Source: Aquilaria yunnanensis
Lineage: Eukaryota; Streptophyta; Magnoliopsida; Malvales; Thymelaeaceae
Length of the DNA: 64,000 nt
NCBI GenBank assembly: GCA_039654915.1
Contig: CM077594.1
Location: 48,685,001 to 48,749,000, forward strand
Direction: 5' to 3'
The notes beneath the pieces are model-generated. The model worked only from the letters and a program-made list of their open reading frames with translations. It had not been told where the DNA came from and ran no database searches. This document shows, in pieces, positions 12,401 through 24,498 of the stretch (position 1 is the stretch's first letter; the number at the start of each line of letters is the position of its first letter). A program made the position numbers and the translations under genes.

Positions 12401-13354
12401 AGCGCTATTGTCTTCTTGGTGTTGTATGTAGATGACATACTACTCATCAAGAATGACATTCCTGAGCTACAGTCTGTGAAGACTTGGCTAGGGAAATGTT
12501 TCTCTATGAAGGACTTGGGTGAAGCAGCCTATGTGTTAGGCATCAGGATCTATAGAGATAGATCTAGAAAGCTTCTTGGCCTAAGTCAGAGTGCATATAT
12601 TGACAAGGTGCTACAGAGGTTTAGCATGCAAGATTCCAAGAAAGGATTCTTGCCCATGTCACATGGTATCACTCTTTGTAGATCTCAGTGTCCGAGAACA
12701 CCTGAGGAGAGAGAGCGCATGAGTAAGATTCCATATGGCTCAACAATTGGATCTATCATGTATGCCATGATATGTACTCGTCCCGATGTCTCATATGCTT
12801 TGAGCATCACGAGTAGGTACCAATCAAACCCCGGTGAGAGTCACTGGACAGCTGTTAAGAACATCCTTAAGTACTTACGAAGGACTAAGGATGCATTCTT
12901 GGTCTTTGGAGGTGAAGATCAGCTCGTTGTAAGGGGTTACACCGATGCAAGCTTCCAATCCGATAAGGATGATTTTAGATCGCAATCTGGTTATGTCTTT
13001 TGTATTGTTGGTAGTGCTGTGAGCTGGAAGAGTTGAAAGCAAGAAATATGAGTTGACTCTACAAAAGAATCTGAGTACATTGCCGCCTCTGATGCTGCAA
13101 AGGAGGCAGTTTGGATCAAGAAGTTCATCACTGAACTTGGAGTGGTTCCAAGCATTGTCGACCCGATAGAGTTCTATTGTGACAACAATGGAGCAATCGC
13201 ACAGGCTAAGGAACCTCGATCTCACCAGCGATCCAAACATATAGTCTGACGCTATCATCGCATCAGGGAGATCATCGAGAGGGGTGATGTAAGGACATGC
13301 AGGACTTCGACAGACAGCAACATTGCTGATCCACTGACAAAGCCCTTTATGTAG
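9467..13354 (+). pseudogene. Copia-A gag-pol polyprotein, disabled
   Basis: It is the same polyprotein as Copia-C. The gag through integrase N-terminal part is open for 565 codons from ATG 9467. Stops follow in frame: TGA 11162-11164, TGA 11216-11218, TGA 12035-12037, TGA 13034-13036, TGA 13049-13051, TGA 13247-13249 and TAG 13352-13354. No frameshift was seen; one 3-base deletion (about 11713) keeps the frame. The zinc knuckle CFHCKQPGHWKRNC is complete, and protease LDTGCGS, integrase and the YVDD reverse transcriptase motif are recognisable. Against Copia-C, the stops at 11162, 12035 and 13247 are CGA to TGA and the one at 13352 is CAG to TAG, fitting decay by cytosine deamination. Confidence 0.95.
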
Positions 13355-13428
13355 CAAAAGCATGATAGCCATTCTAGGCCCGTTGGTATTAGATACATGG
13401 ATGATTGGCTTTCGTACAAGTGGGAGAT

Positions 13429-14845
13429 TGTTAGTGTTGTGCCCAACAGCCAATCATGAGATGATTGTATTTTTTGCACATTGAGTCATGATATTTTATT
13501 AAGTCATTAATCCAGCAATTATGTTTGTTGTTTTGTTTCTGCGTAACTTAACAAACATAATTGTAACCCTAGAATAATGATATTCTTAAACATCCCTGGT
13601 CTAGTATTATTGTGGAGCGGGTTGCAATAATACATAATGACTAGCATATGTGGAGACTAATATGAGATATGTAGTCTACATATGGGTACAAGTTGGAGAA
13701 CTTGTGTACTGGACCGACCCACCATGAGAACACTACATGGATCGTTATATGAGTGTCATAAGTGATTTTCATAGTGATCATGGTATATGTAGTCCTTCGA
13801 CCTAAGATCATCAAGGTTCCCTACATGTGAGTCACATACTTTGATACTTTCCTTTGTTGCTTGTAACTGAGTGAACTTGAAGGAGGTCATTGGGTATGTC
13901 ACATATCATGCGGAGGGATTTGTATGATCAAGATGGGATTTGTCCCTCCTATGTAACGGGAGTGATATCTTCGGGCCCCTTGATAGAGTAAGACTTAGAA
14001 AAATGCATGGCCATGCTCAGATGAGTTGGTATAGGATATCAATGTCATCAGTTTAAGTTGGTCCACTCGGTAATCAAGAAACCAAAGATTGGGCTATGCG
14101 AGAGTGACACATTCCATGTCTTGTGCTTAGTCTTGATATCTTGGACAAAGGGACAATGGCATATATCGGTGATGATAATAAAGGTTTAGTCGATTCACCG
14201 ACAATCTTGTCACTTGAGTAGCAATGATGTGTTGCTAGACACCGCTCATTGCTTATGATCATAAATGTGATTTATGATCATTGCCAACATGGCAAGAGCC
14301 TATTGGGTCGCACACATAGAGCTATTTGGATCATTAGAGTGCATGGGCTAATTATTTGGGTTACGGTTTCACTTTAATTTCGTATTAATAATGGACCCAA
14401 GAGTTGAGCCATTATTAAGCCCGAAATTAAATCCTAATTGGATTAGGGCTTTGAAACCCATTAGGCCTGGAAGTTGAGTCTCACTAAAAATACAACTTCT
14501 AGTGAGAAATTTGCAGGTCTCCTTGCCCTAGCCTCCCAAAAGGACAGCCGCACTATTCGCTTGCAATTCCTTGGAGGACGCAAGCTAGCACTGCGAGTGC
14601 AAGAGAAACGTATATGCCGGGACGTGATGGATGCGTGGTGATCCCGAGAGACTCGTGTGGATACCATAGAGTGCCTGAACACGTCAACTATTCAGGTTTT
14701 GTAATTCGACTTTACAGTTGAGTGAGAGATCTCAACCGAAAATTAGGTATGAAAATTTTCGAGCACCCGGTTTACCAAGTTTCACTTGGATCCTGGAGGG
14801 TTTCGGTCAAATTCTGCTGCGCTGTTTGGCTCCCGAAACCCATCA
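13429..14845 (+). mobile_element. 3' LTR of Copia-A
   Basis: It follows the polypurine tract AAGTGGGAGA and starts TGTTAG, 1417 bp. The end is CCCATCA, one base off the family end. The next base starts an antisense gypsy pol fragment, so no family internal sequence follows. Confidence 0.94.
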
Positions 14846-17017
14846 TCTCCCTGTGAGTCTTTGTACATCCTTAGTTGTCTTGGGAGTTCAGATTCCTAGT
14901 AGGGCCTTGAACTTTTCTGGATTGGCATCGATACCTCTTTCTAACACCATGAATCCGAGGAACTTGTTAGTGTTGTGCCCAAAAAGCCAATCATGAGATG
15001 ATTGTATTTTTTGCACCTTGAGTCATGATATTTTATTAAGGCATTAATGCAGCAATTATGTTCGTTATTTTTGTTTCTGCGTAATGTAATAACATAATTG
15101 TAAACCTAGAGGAATGATATTCTTAAACATCCCTGGTCTAGCATTGTTGTGGAGCGAGTTGCAATAATACATAACGACTAGTATATGTGGAGACTAATAT
15201 GAGATATGTAGTCTACATATGGGTACAAGTTGGAGAACTTGTGTACTGGACCGACCCACCATGAGAACACTTCATGGATCGTTATACGAGTGTCATAAGT
15301 GATTCTCATAGTGATCATGGTATATGTAGTCCTTCGACCTAAGATCATCAAGGTTCCCTACATGTGACTCACATACTTTGATACTTTCCTTTGTTGCTCG
15401 TAACTGAGTGAACTTGAAGGAGGTCATTGGGTATGTCACATATCATGCGGAGGGATTTGTATGATCAAGATGGGATTTGTCCCTCCTATGTAACGGGAGT
15501 GATATCTTCGGGCCCCTTGATAGAGTAAGACTTAGAAAAATGCATGGCCATGCTCAGATGAGTTGATATACGATATCAATGTCATCAGTTTAAGTTGGTC
15601 CACTCGGTAATCAAGAAACCAAAGATTGTGCTATACGAGAGTGACACATTCCATGTCTCGTGCTTAGTCTTGATATCTTGGACAAAGGGACAATGGCATA
15701 TATCGGTGATGATCATAAAGGTTTAGTCGATTCACCGACAATCTTGTCACTTGAGTAGCAACGATGTGTTGCTAGACACCGCTCATTGCTTATGATCATA
15801 AATGTGATTTATGATCATTGCCAACATGGCAAGAGCCTATTGGGTTGCACACATAGAGCTATTTGGATCATTAGAGTGCATGGGCTAATTATTTGGGTTA
15901 TGTTTCACTTTAATTTCGTATTAATAATGGACCCACGAGTTTATTATGCCCGAAATTAAAGCCTAATTGGATTAGGGCTTTGAAACCTATTAGGCCTGGA
16001 AGTTGAGTCTCACTATAAATACAACTTTTAGTGAGAAATTCGCAGGTCTCCTTGCCCTAGCCTCCCAAAATGACAGCCGCACTTTTCTCTTGCAATTCCT
16101 TGGAGGACGCAAGCTAGCACTACGAGCGCAAGAGAAACGCATCTGCCGGGACGTGGTGGAAGCCTGGTGATCCCGAGAGGCTCGTGTGGATACCATAGAG
16201 AGCCTGAACATGTCAACTGTTCAGGTTTTGTGATTTGACTCTACAGTTGAGTGAGAGATCTCAACCGAACATTAGGTATGAAAATTTTTGAACACCCGAT
16301 TTACCCCGTTTCACTTGGATCCTGGAGGGTTCGGTTAAGTTCCGCTGTGCTATTTGGCTCCAGAAACTTAACAGAACTTACCGGCGTTTACCTCGAGCAC
16401 GCATTTTTCGGGGTTGACACAGATTCCGAATGTCCTTAGTTGGTGGAATGTTTCCTCTAAGTCCGTGATATGACTACTAGGCAGTTTGCTCTTAACTATC
16501 ATTTCATCGACATAGACTTCCATGTTTCTCCCGATTTGGGAGTTGAAGATCCTGTTCATCAACCTTTGGTACGTGGCTCCTGCATTCTTAAGCCCGAAGG
16601 GCATTCTAATATAGCAGTATGTACCAACTTCAGTGATGAAGGCGATCTTTTCCTCGTCTTCGGGGTCCATCCTAATTTGATGATACCCACTAAAGGCTTC
16701 AAGGAAACTAAGGAGGCCATACTCGGCGGTTGAATCTACCAACTGATCTATTTGCAGCAGAGGATACAAATCTTTAGGGCAAGCGTCGTTCACGTTTCAC
16801 ATTCGGAGTTTATCACTCCTTTCCTTTGTTGCGATAACCACGTTACTAAGACATTCGGGGTATTTGACTTTCCTAATTACACCTACTTTTATTAACTGTT
16901 GGACTTCTATTTTAATGAAGTTGTTCTTATGCACCGAGAGGCTTCGCTTTTTTTGTCGGACGGGTTTTGCCTCTAGGCACACCTTAAGGCTATGTTGGAT
17001 TATGCGAGGGTCTACCC
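14846..17017 (-). pseudogene. Antisense Tat/gypsy reverse transcriptase fragment, split by a solo LTR
   Basis: Read on the minus strand this is a reverse transcriptase relic homologous to the Tat element at 52380-52967 and 61296-61450. It lies in two parts (16374-17017, then 14846-14964) once the solo LTR 14965-16373 is removed. Visible motifs are VRQKKR, LLSFLEAFSGYHQI, MPFGLKNAGATYQRLM and YVDE. Two catalytic aspartates are changed to Glu (the family has FLDAFSG and YVDD). An in-frame deletion of about 12 bases with a TGA near 16794 removes the conserved CIDFINL segment. The far part matches the TIKDVQRLTGR region after the polymerase domain. It is non-functional. Confidence 0.9.
14965..16373 (+). 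mobile_element. Solo copia LTR with GAACT target duplication
   Basis: This is a complete family LTR (TGTTAG to CTTAACA, 1409 bp) with no internal region on either side. GAACT precedes it (14960-14964) and follows it (16374-16378). When it is removed, the two halves of the antisense gypsy fragment join. Solo LTRs arise by recombination between the two LTRs of one element. Confidence 0.96.
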
Positions 17018-17269
17018 TGTTGGGTTTCGGGAGCCAAACAGCGCAACAGAATTTAACCAAAACCCTCCAGGATCCAAGTGAAATGGGGTAAATCGAGTGT
17101 GCGAAAATTTTCATACCTAATTTTCAGTTGAGATGTCTCACTCAACTGTAGAGTCGAATCACAAAACCTGAACAGTTGACATGTTTAGGCTCTCTATGGT
17201 ATCCACACGAGCCTTTCGGGATCACCATGCTTCCACCACGTCCCGACAGATGCATTTCTCTTGCGCTTA
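17018..17269 (-). mobile_element. Antisense fragment of the copia LTR
   Basis: The plus strand reads the reverse complement of the last 252 bases of the family LTR, starting TGTTGGG and stopping abruptly near 17269 in the R/U5 part. It separates the gypsy relic from unrelated sequence. The missing left part suggests a deletion joined it to the unknown segment. Confidence 0.9.
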
Positions 17270-19865
17270 CACAGGCCCTGGCCCATTTACTAAGTGTTAC
17301 TCTCACCAATCTGTAGTTTAATTACCAACCTTTCAATTCGGCCAACTAAAGTTTCTTAACCTTAAGTCTTATTTTCTTAAGGTGTTTAGCCTGGGAGGTG
17401 GCCCAGGAGGCTTATGAGCAAATCCAATTAGTTACTTGCAGTAGAAGTAAGGCCCAAAACCACTAACTTGCAGAACAAGCAAGGCTATGAATCAATAACT
17501 TGCATGACAAGCAAGGCTATAATATGTAACTTGCATTACAAGCAAGGCAAACACTCAATGCAATTCAAGTGTTTAGAATGTGTGCATTCAAGTGTGCTAC
17601 TTAGAATGGCAACCAAGAAGCCCAAGATAACCATTTAGTTTGAAAACTCAAGTTTATGTGCACATGTACATTCGGCCATAATAGGTACAAAGGAGGTTCA
17701 CAAGATAAACACAACTTCCATTCACATAAACATACCATCCATTGATCCATAACATCCATCATATATATATATATGTACAAAACCAAACCATAGTGCAAAC
17801 ATAACTTGGCCTACTAAGGTACTCCATGTACCACAAAAAACTAGGCAACCAAGACCACCTAAATATGTACATACAAAAGTAGTCTACCTAGTACACATAC
17901 ATGGCTACATGCCATGATTCCAAGTTTTCATTACCAAGTTATGTTACAACCCAAACCATCTAACGCTCAAACAGAACCTTCAATATGCCATAAAGCAGGA
18001 CACACTGCAGTACAAGACCTATGGCCATATTCATAGTCATAAAGGTGAAGACTATGATCAAAGCAAGTGTCCACATATCCTTAGCTGCCCACCTAGATAA
18101 GTCCCACTCTACAAAGCCTGCACAATCTTAAGACATAAGTCTCAGCCAACTTCAAAACTAAGACTTGTAATGTACAAAACTAATCAACCCAAGCACACAT
18201 TGGCACATACCTTGATACACAAGCAAGCTAGCACAAACACACTAGCACAACTCAAGCAACTATAATTCAGGCCGAATATCCTTTCTTGAAAAACAAATGT
18301 ATGGGCAATGAGTACAATACTCAGTAGAGTTCACTTTTAATACCAACCCATTAAAGAGTTTATTTAGTTAAGCTGAGTGCATAACTCAAGGCTTAACCTC
18401 CATTTGCTCATATTAACCTGCAAAATAAAACACAAAGACAAACCAAACCACAACATATATATGTACATGCTAACATAACCGAGGCATATATGCAAGGAAT
18501 GGGTTAGCAAGCACAAGGAATCACTCAAGCACCCAATGAACACACACACACACCACAATGACCACTCGGCCAAGTACCATAACATGTGCCATTGTGCACT
18601 TTTGCACATAAAAATTCATCAATAAGTCCACATCCACTAGAGCTCCGAAATGCCTAGCAAATTGGCCACATTCACTAGCATTTCTAGCACATGTCCATAG
18701 TCAATTAGCTAATCAACAACCATAACCGAAACATCACAATAGCCCATCAAGCAACCAAGGTCATTTAGCAAATTTAACCATCACTTAGCCACTTTAATAC
18801 TTGAATCACGGTATACTACCAAGTAATCAAGTAACTAGTGAAACCCTACCTCAATTCAAGCTTGTTTTACTCTCAGTCAAAGGTCAACATTCAACTGAAA
18901 TGCTCCACCAAACCATTGGCCTAACACAACACCAATTAAGCATCAATACTCCTTGTTCATGGAATATCTACCATGTATTCAAGGAAAAACACAAAAGTTA
19001 CCTCAAACCCAAGCTTGAACCATTCTCGGCCTCCATGATTTCTTCAAATCAAAAGCTCAGTTGAGTTGCTTAGTGCCGAAACCAAAGCCTTCAAGCTTGC
19101 TTCCTTAACTCAAGCTCCAATTTCATCCTTAATGCCCTTAATTCGAGACCAATTTATTGAAAGCTCAAGAACACAACCAAGAACACACTAAAGCTAGCTT
19201 TTGGTCTTGAAGAAGGAAACCCGAAATGAAGGCACTTGAGTTAAGTGGACTCATGCATTTCCGGTTACAAGCCACTTGTAACCAAAGTGGCCATAAGCTA
19301 GCTTTCAGCCTCAACTAATTTGCATGGCTTAATTGAGCCCTCACCTCCACATGGCTACATTTCCATCACTAAATCACATGCTCATTTAGGCACTTAGGTC
19401 ACTTCATGGCTTACAATGCCAAGTACACACCACAAGTGCTTTAAATGGTCATTAGTCCATGTGAGTTTCGGCCGAAAACCATAACTAGTCTTAACTTGGT
19501 AAACCAAGGCAATGATGCCTTATTTCCTTAATAGGGAACATGATTTGACTAGTCATCATTGATGTCTACCAAAATTTTGCCTAGTATGCCATTAATCCCC
19601 ACAAAATTTTGCATGGCCGAAAATTCCTACTCAAACTTTGTAGTTTTATTAGCACCACTGATTCAAGTGTGCAATTTGGTCCCCTTACTTTATTTTCTTG
19701 CATTCTTCCCCTGGTCAATTTTCGCTGTGCATTTAGGACCCAAAAGTCCTCAAATTAGCACATACATCACTATGCCTTGTTTTCACAGTCCTTTCATATT
19801 TTCATGGTGTCTCTCTTCATTTCCTTGGCCTGGGCCAAGCACTATAAATATGAGTCTAACACCTT
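17270..19865. other. Unidentified AT-rich stretch with strand asymmetry
   Basis: I recognise no gene here and no open frame worth calling. The plus strand is rich in A and C and poor in G for about 2.3 kb (17600-19850). It contains several TTCGGCC motifs, an (AT)n run near 17761-17774 and a (CA)n run near 18541-18558. Its right end, CTATAAATATGAGTCTAACA, contains TATAAATA and finishes in CTAACA, which could be an LTR edge read from either strand. It lies between a copia LTR fragment and the leader of an antisense Tat element, so it may be an LTR or U3 piece of a further retrotransposon, or captured intergenic DNA. Confidence 0.5.
17433..17550. repeat. Short tandem repeat of about 32 bp
   Basis: Three to four imperfect units each contain ACTTGC, a short spacer and ACAAGCAAGG, so every unit can fold as a small hairpin (CTTGC/GCAAG). 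The units are at about 17433, 17464, 17497 and 17526. Confidence 0.75.
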
Positions 19866-19910
19866 GTCCTTAGAAAGCCTAGTCTTAATGACGGCCACCT
19901 GAGAGTGGGT

Positions 19911-19929
19911 TCCCACAGATGGTGCCAAA
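19911..19929 (-). other. Primer-binding region of the antisense Tat element
   Basis: On the minus strand TTTGGCACCATCTGTGGGA directly follows the LTR end CATCA. It resembles the TGGCGCC...CTGTGGGA leader start common in plant Tat/gypsy elements, with one C in place of the usual G. Confidence 0.7.
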
Positions 19930-20177
19930 TGATGCCCGTCAGCATCTTCATTGTATGACATGGTGAGCCTGGGAGGGACTTTTGGCGAGGGGGGAGCATC
20001 TGAGGAAGAGACTTCCTGGGAGAGATTGCCTGAAACACTCAAACAACAAGGGTTAGGAGGTCCTCGGATTGTTTTTCCGAGGAAGGAGCCTCTGACGCCC
20101 AAGTTAGTATCTGGTGAAGTGAAGAAGAATCCCCCTCTTACCTGAGAGTTTCCCAAAAATTTATAGGAGGGTGTTTA

Positions 20178-21593
20178 TGTTAGTGTTGTGCCCAAAAAGC
20201 CAGTCATGAGATGATTGTATTTTTGCAAATTGAGTCATGATATTTTATTGAGGCATTAATCCATCAATTTTGTTTGTTGTTTTGTTTCTGCGTAACGTAA
20301 TAAACATAATTGTAACCCTAGAATAATGATATTCTTAAATGTCCCTAGTATAGTATTATTGTGGAGCGGGTTGCAATAATACATAATGACTAGCATATGT
20401 GGAGACTAATATGAGATATGTAGTCTACATATGGGTACAAGTTGGAGAACTTGTGTACTGGACCGACCCACCATGAGAACACTTCATGGATCGTTATATG
20501 AGTGTCATAAGTGATTCTCATAGTGATCATGGTATATGTAGTCCTTCGACCTAAGATCATCAAGGTTCCCTACATGTGAGTCACATACTTTGATACTTTC
20601 CTTTGTTGCTCGTAACTGAGTGAGCTTGAAGGAGGTCATTGGGTATGTCACATATCATGCGGAGGGATTTGTATGATCAAGATGGGATTTGTCCCTCCTA
20701 TGTAACGGGAGTGATATCTTTGGGCCCCTTGATAGAGTGAGACTTAGAAAATGCATGGCCATGCTCCGATGAGTTGATATATGATATCAATGTCATCAGT
20801 TTAAGTTAGTCTACTCGGTAATCAAGAAACCAAAGATTGGGCTATACGAGAGTGACACATTCCATGTCTCGTGCTTAGTCTTGATATCTTGGACAAAGGG
20901 ACAATGGCATATATTGGTGATGATCATAAAGGTTTAGTCGATTCACCGACAATCTTGTCACTTGGGTAGTAATGATGTGTTGCTAGACACCGCTCATTGC
21001 TTATGATCATAAATGTGATTTATGATCATTGCCAACATGGCAAGAGCCTATTGGGTCGCACACGTAGAGCTATTTGGATCATTAGAGTGCATGGGCTAAT
21101 TATTTGGGTTATGGTTTCACTTTAATTTCGTATTAATAATGGGCCAAGGAGTTGAGCCATTATTAAGCCCGAAATTAAATCCTAATTGGATTAGGGCTTT
21201 GAAACCCATTAGGCCTGGAAGTTGAGTCTCACTATAAATACAACTTTTAAGTGAGAAATTCGCAGGTCTCCTTGCCCTAGCCTCCCAAAAGGACAGCCGC
21301 ACTCTTCTCTTGCAATTCCTTGGAGGACGCAAGCTAGCACTGCGAGCGCAAGAGAAACGCATCTGCCGGGACGTGGTGGAAGTGTGGTGATCCCGAGAGG
21401 CTCGTGTGGATACCATAGAGAGCCTGAACACGTCAACTGTTCAGGTTTTGTGATTCGACTCTACAGTTGAGTGAGAGATCTCAACCGAAAATTAGGTATG
21501 AAATTTTCGAACACCCGGTTTACCCCGTTTCACTTGGATCCTGGAGGGTTTCGGTTAAATTCCGCTGCGCTGTTTGGCTCCCGAAACCCAACA
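20178..21593 (+). mobile_element. Solo copia LTR with GTTTA target duplication
   Basis: This is a full-length 1416-bp LTR (TGTTAG to CCCAACA) with GTTTA at 20173-20177 and 21594-21598. It splits the antisense Tat LTR. The U3 inverted repeat at 21003-21029 is perfect here. Confidence 0.97.
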
Positions 21594-22049
21594 GTTTAGG
21601 GGAAGTCCGCTTGACACAGCCCACTTAGATCGTGACACGTGTACGGTCGGATGTCGTCCGTACCATTTTTATCGTACTCTCGAGATCCCTTCGGTGAAAG
21701 AGGCCTCTTCGGGAAAGGATGGCTTCTTACTGAGGTTGCTCCAGTTATTCGTAGGTCCCTTCGGCACAGATGATTCCTTTCGGAGGTGTTTTCTTCTCGA
21801 AGATGATAAGTCTACCTCTCCCGATGCTAGCTAGGTCATCCAACCGAGGGTGGTAGTGCACCATATTCCCGAGGTCAGTACTATCACTCCCGAGGGTGAT
21901 GATGTACTTCCGAGGTCGAGGGGTCAGGGTGTCAGACCTTGTTTTCCTGAGTTTGGTGCTTTATTCCTCGGGGGTGACACCTACCTTTACCGAGGGCAGC
22001 GCTTCGCTCGATCTTGTGAGTTTGAATGGCAATAGCGCTTTGGCTATCA

Positions 22050-24498
22050 ACAACTACTTTGGAATGAATAGAAACATTTACAACTTGTTTGGAGTGAAAC
22101 AGAAACATTAACAACTAGTTTCAAAAGAAATGGAAACATGCACAACTTGATTAGAATGAAATGGAAACATTCACAACTAGTTTGGAATGAAATGGAAACA
22201 TTCACAACTAGTTTGTAATGAAGGAAGGATTCATAACTTGTTTGGAATGAAATGGAAATGTTCACAACTCGTTTGGAATGAAATGGAAACAATCACAACT
22301 AGTTTGGAATCAATGGAAACGTTCACAACATGTTCGGAATGAAATCGAAACATTCACAACTTGTTTTTAATCAAATGGAAACATTCACAACTAGTTTAGA
22401 ATGAAATGGAAACCTTAACAACTTGTTTGGAGTCAAATAGAAACATTCACAAGTAGTTTAGAATGAAATGGAAATGTTCACAACTAGCTTGGAAGGAAAT
22501 GCAAACATTAGAAACCGATTTGGAATGAAATGGAAACATTCACAACTAGTTTCAAATGAAATGGAAACATTCACAACCTATTTAGAATGAATGGAAACAT
22601 TCACAAAAAGTTTTGAATGAAATGGAAACATTCACAACTAGTTTGGAATGAAATCTAAACCTTCACAACCTATTTGGAATGAAATGGAAACATTCACAAC
22701 TAATTTGGATTGAAATGGAATCATTCACAACCTGTTTATAATGAAATGGGAACATTCCAACTTCTTTGGAATGAAATCAAAATATTCACAACCTGTTTGG
22801 AATGAAATGAAAACATTCACAACTTATTTGAAAAGAAATGCAATCATTCACAACTAGTTTGGAATGAATAGAAACATTTACAACTTGTTTGGAGTGAAAT
22901 GTAAACATTCACAACTACTTTCGAATTAATGGAAACATGCACAACTTGTTTGGAAAGAAATGGAAACATTCACAACTAGTTTGTAACGAAATGGAAACAT
23001 TCACAACTAGTTTGGAATGAGTGGAAGCATTCGCAAATTGTTTGGAATGAAAAAGAAACATTCACTAGTAGCTTAGAATGAAATGGAAACATTAACAACT
23101 TGTTAGGAATGAAATGGAAACATTTACAAGTAGTTTAGAATGAAATGGAAATGCTCACAACTTGTTTGCAATCAAATGGAAACAATCACAACTAGTTTGG
23201 AATCAATGGAAATGTTCACAACATGTTTGGAATGAAATTGAAACATTTACAACTTGTTTGGAATGAAATAGAAACATTCACAACTACTTTAGAATGAATT
23301 GGAAACATCAACAACTTGTTTTGAATGAAATAGAAACAATCACAAGTAGTTTACAATGAGATGGAATCGTTTATAACTTGTTTGGAATGAAATGGAAACA
23401 TTCAAAACCTATTAGGAATGAAATGGAAACATTCACAACTAGTTTCAAATGAAATGTAAACATTCAAAACTAGTTTGGAATGAAATGGAAACATTGACAA
23501 CTTGTTTGGAATAAAATGGAAACATTCACAACTTGTTTGGAATGAAATGGAACCTCTTGCAACTTGTTTGGAATGAACTGAAAACATTCACAACTTGTTT
23601 GGAAAAAAATTTAACCATTCACAACTAGTGTGGAATGAAATGCAAACACTCCCAACTTGTTTGGAACGAAATGGAAACATTGCCAACTTGTTTGGAATGA
23701 AATAGAAACATTCACAACTAGTTTGGAATGAAATGGAAACATTCAGAACTTGTTTGGAATGAAGTGGAAAAATTCACAACTAGTTTAGAATGAAATGGAA
23801 GCATTCACAACTTGTTTGAAATAAAATGGAAACATTCACAACTAGCTTGGAATGAATTGGAAATATTCACAACAAGTTTGGAATGAATGGAAACATTCAA
23901 AACTTGTTTGGAATGAAATGGAAACATTCACAACTAGTTTCGAATGGAATGGAAACATTCACAACTAGTTTAGAAAGAAATGGAAACATACACAACTTTT
24001 TTGGAATGAAATGGAAACAATCACAACTAGTATAAAATGAAATGAAAACATTCACAACTTGTTTGGAATGAAATGGAAACATTCACAACTAGTTTAGAAT
24101 GAAATGTAAACATTCACAACTTATTTGGAACCAACTGGAAACATTCACAACTAGTTTGATATGGAATGGAAACATTCATAACTTGTTTGGAAAGAAAAGG
24201 AAACATTCACAACTAGTTTAGAATGAAATGGAAACATTCACAACTTGTTTGGAATGAATGGGAAACATTCACAACTAGTTTAGAATGAAACGGAAACATT
24301 CATAACTTCTTTGGAATGAAATAGAAACCTTCACAACTACTTTAGAATGAAATGGAAACATTCACAACTTATTTGAAATCAAATGGAAGCATTCAAAAAT
24401 AGTTTACAATGAAATGAAAACATTCACAACGTGCTTGGAATGAAATAGAAGCATTCACATCTAATTTAGAATGAAATGGAAACATTCACAACTTGTTC
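22050..24498 (+). repeat. 31-bp satellite, array A
   Basis: This is about 79 tandem units of the 31-bp monomer whose reference copy is 37318-37348. The key blocks are TTTGGAATGAAATGG and ACATTCACAAC. Units are strongly diverged (single substitutions, 30-bp variants that read AATGAATGG, ACTAGTTT or ACTTGTTT alternatives). The left edge meets the start of the antisense Tat LTR and the right edge the antisense gypsy LTR, so both elements appear to have inserted into the array. There is no coding role: the 31-bp period rotates the frame. Confidence 0.97.

Larger units (their letters stand above)
1..14845 (+). mobile_element. Copia-A: decayed Ty1/copia element interrupted by Copia-B
   Basis: The element consists of a 5' LTR that enters from outside the window (1-878), a leader (879-1531), the nested Copia-B (1532-8786), the rest of the leader and the polyprotein region (8787-13428), and a 3' LTR (13429-14845). 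Family identity follows from near-identity to the intact Copia-C at 52968-61290. Its 5' target duplication is outside the window. The 3' LTR ends in CCCATCA instead of CCCAACA and abuts an antisense Tat/gypsy fragment, so Copia-A probably inserted into that older element. The coding region has seven in-frame stops, so the element cannot make its own proteins. Confidence 0.93.
19866..22049 (-). mobile_element. Antisense Tat LTR with leader start, split by a solo copia LTR
   Basis: On the minus strand the LTR starts TGATAGCC at 22049, next to the satellite, and ends GGGCATCA at 19930. It is about 699 bp once the inserted solo LTR (20178-21593) and its duplication are removed. The start matches the Tat LTRs at 49970 and 44270. 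The conserved GACGCCCAAG block at about 20094-20103 also occurs in the LTR at 43313-44270. A TTTGGCACC-type primer site follows (19911-19929), then about 45 bases of leader. Together with the pol relic at 14846-17017 this is probably one degraded minus-strand element. Confidence 0.8.

Noticed and set aside
22050..24498. A CRISPR-like array, because of short regular repeats
   Set aside because: There are no unique spacers; the units are directly adjacent 31-bp monomers, there are no cas genes, and the setting is a plant genome.
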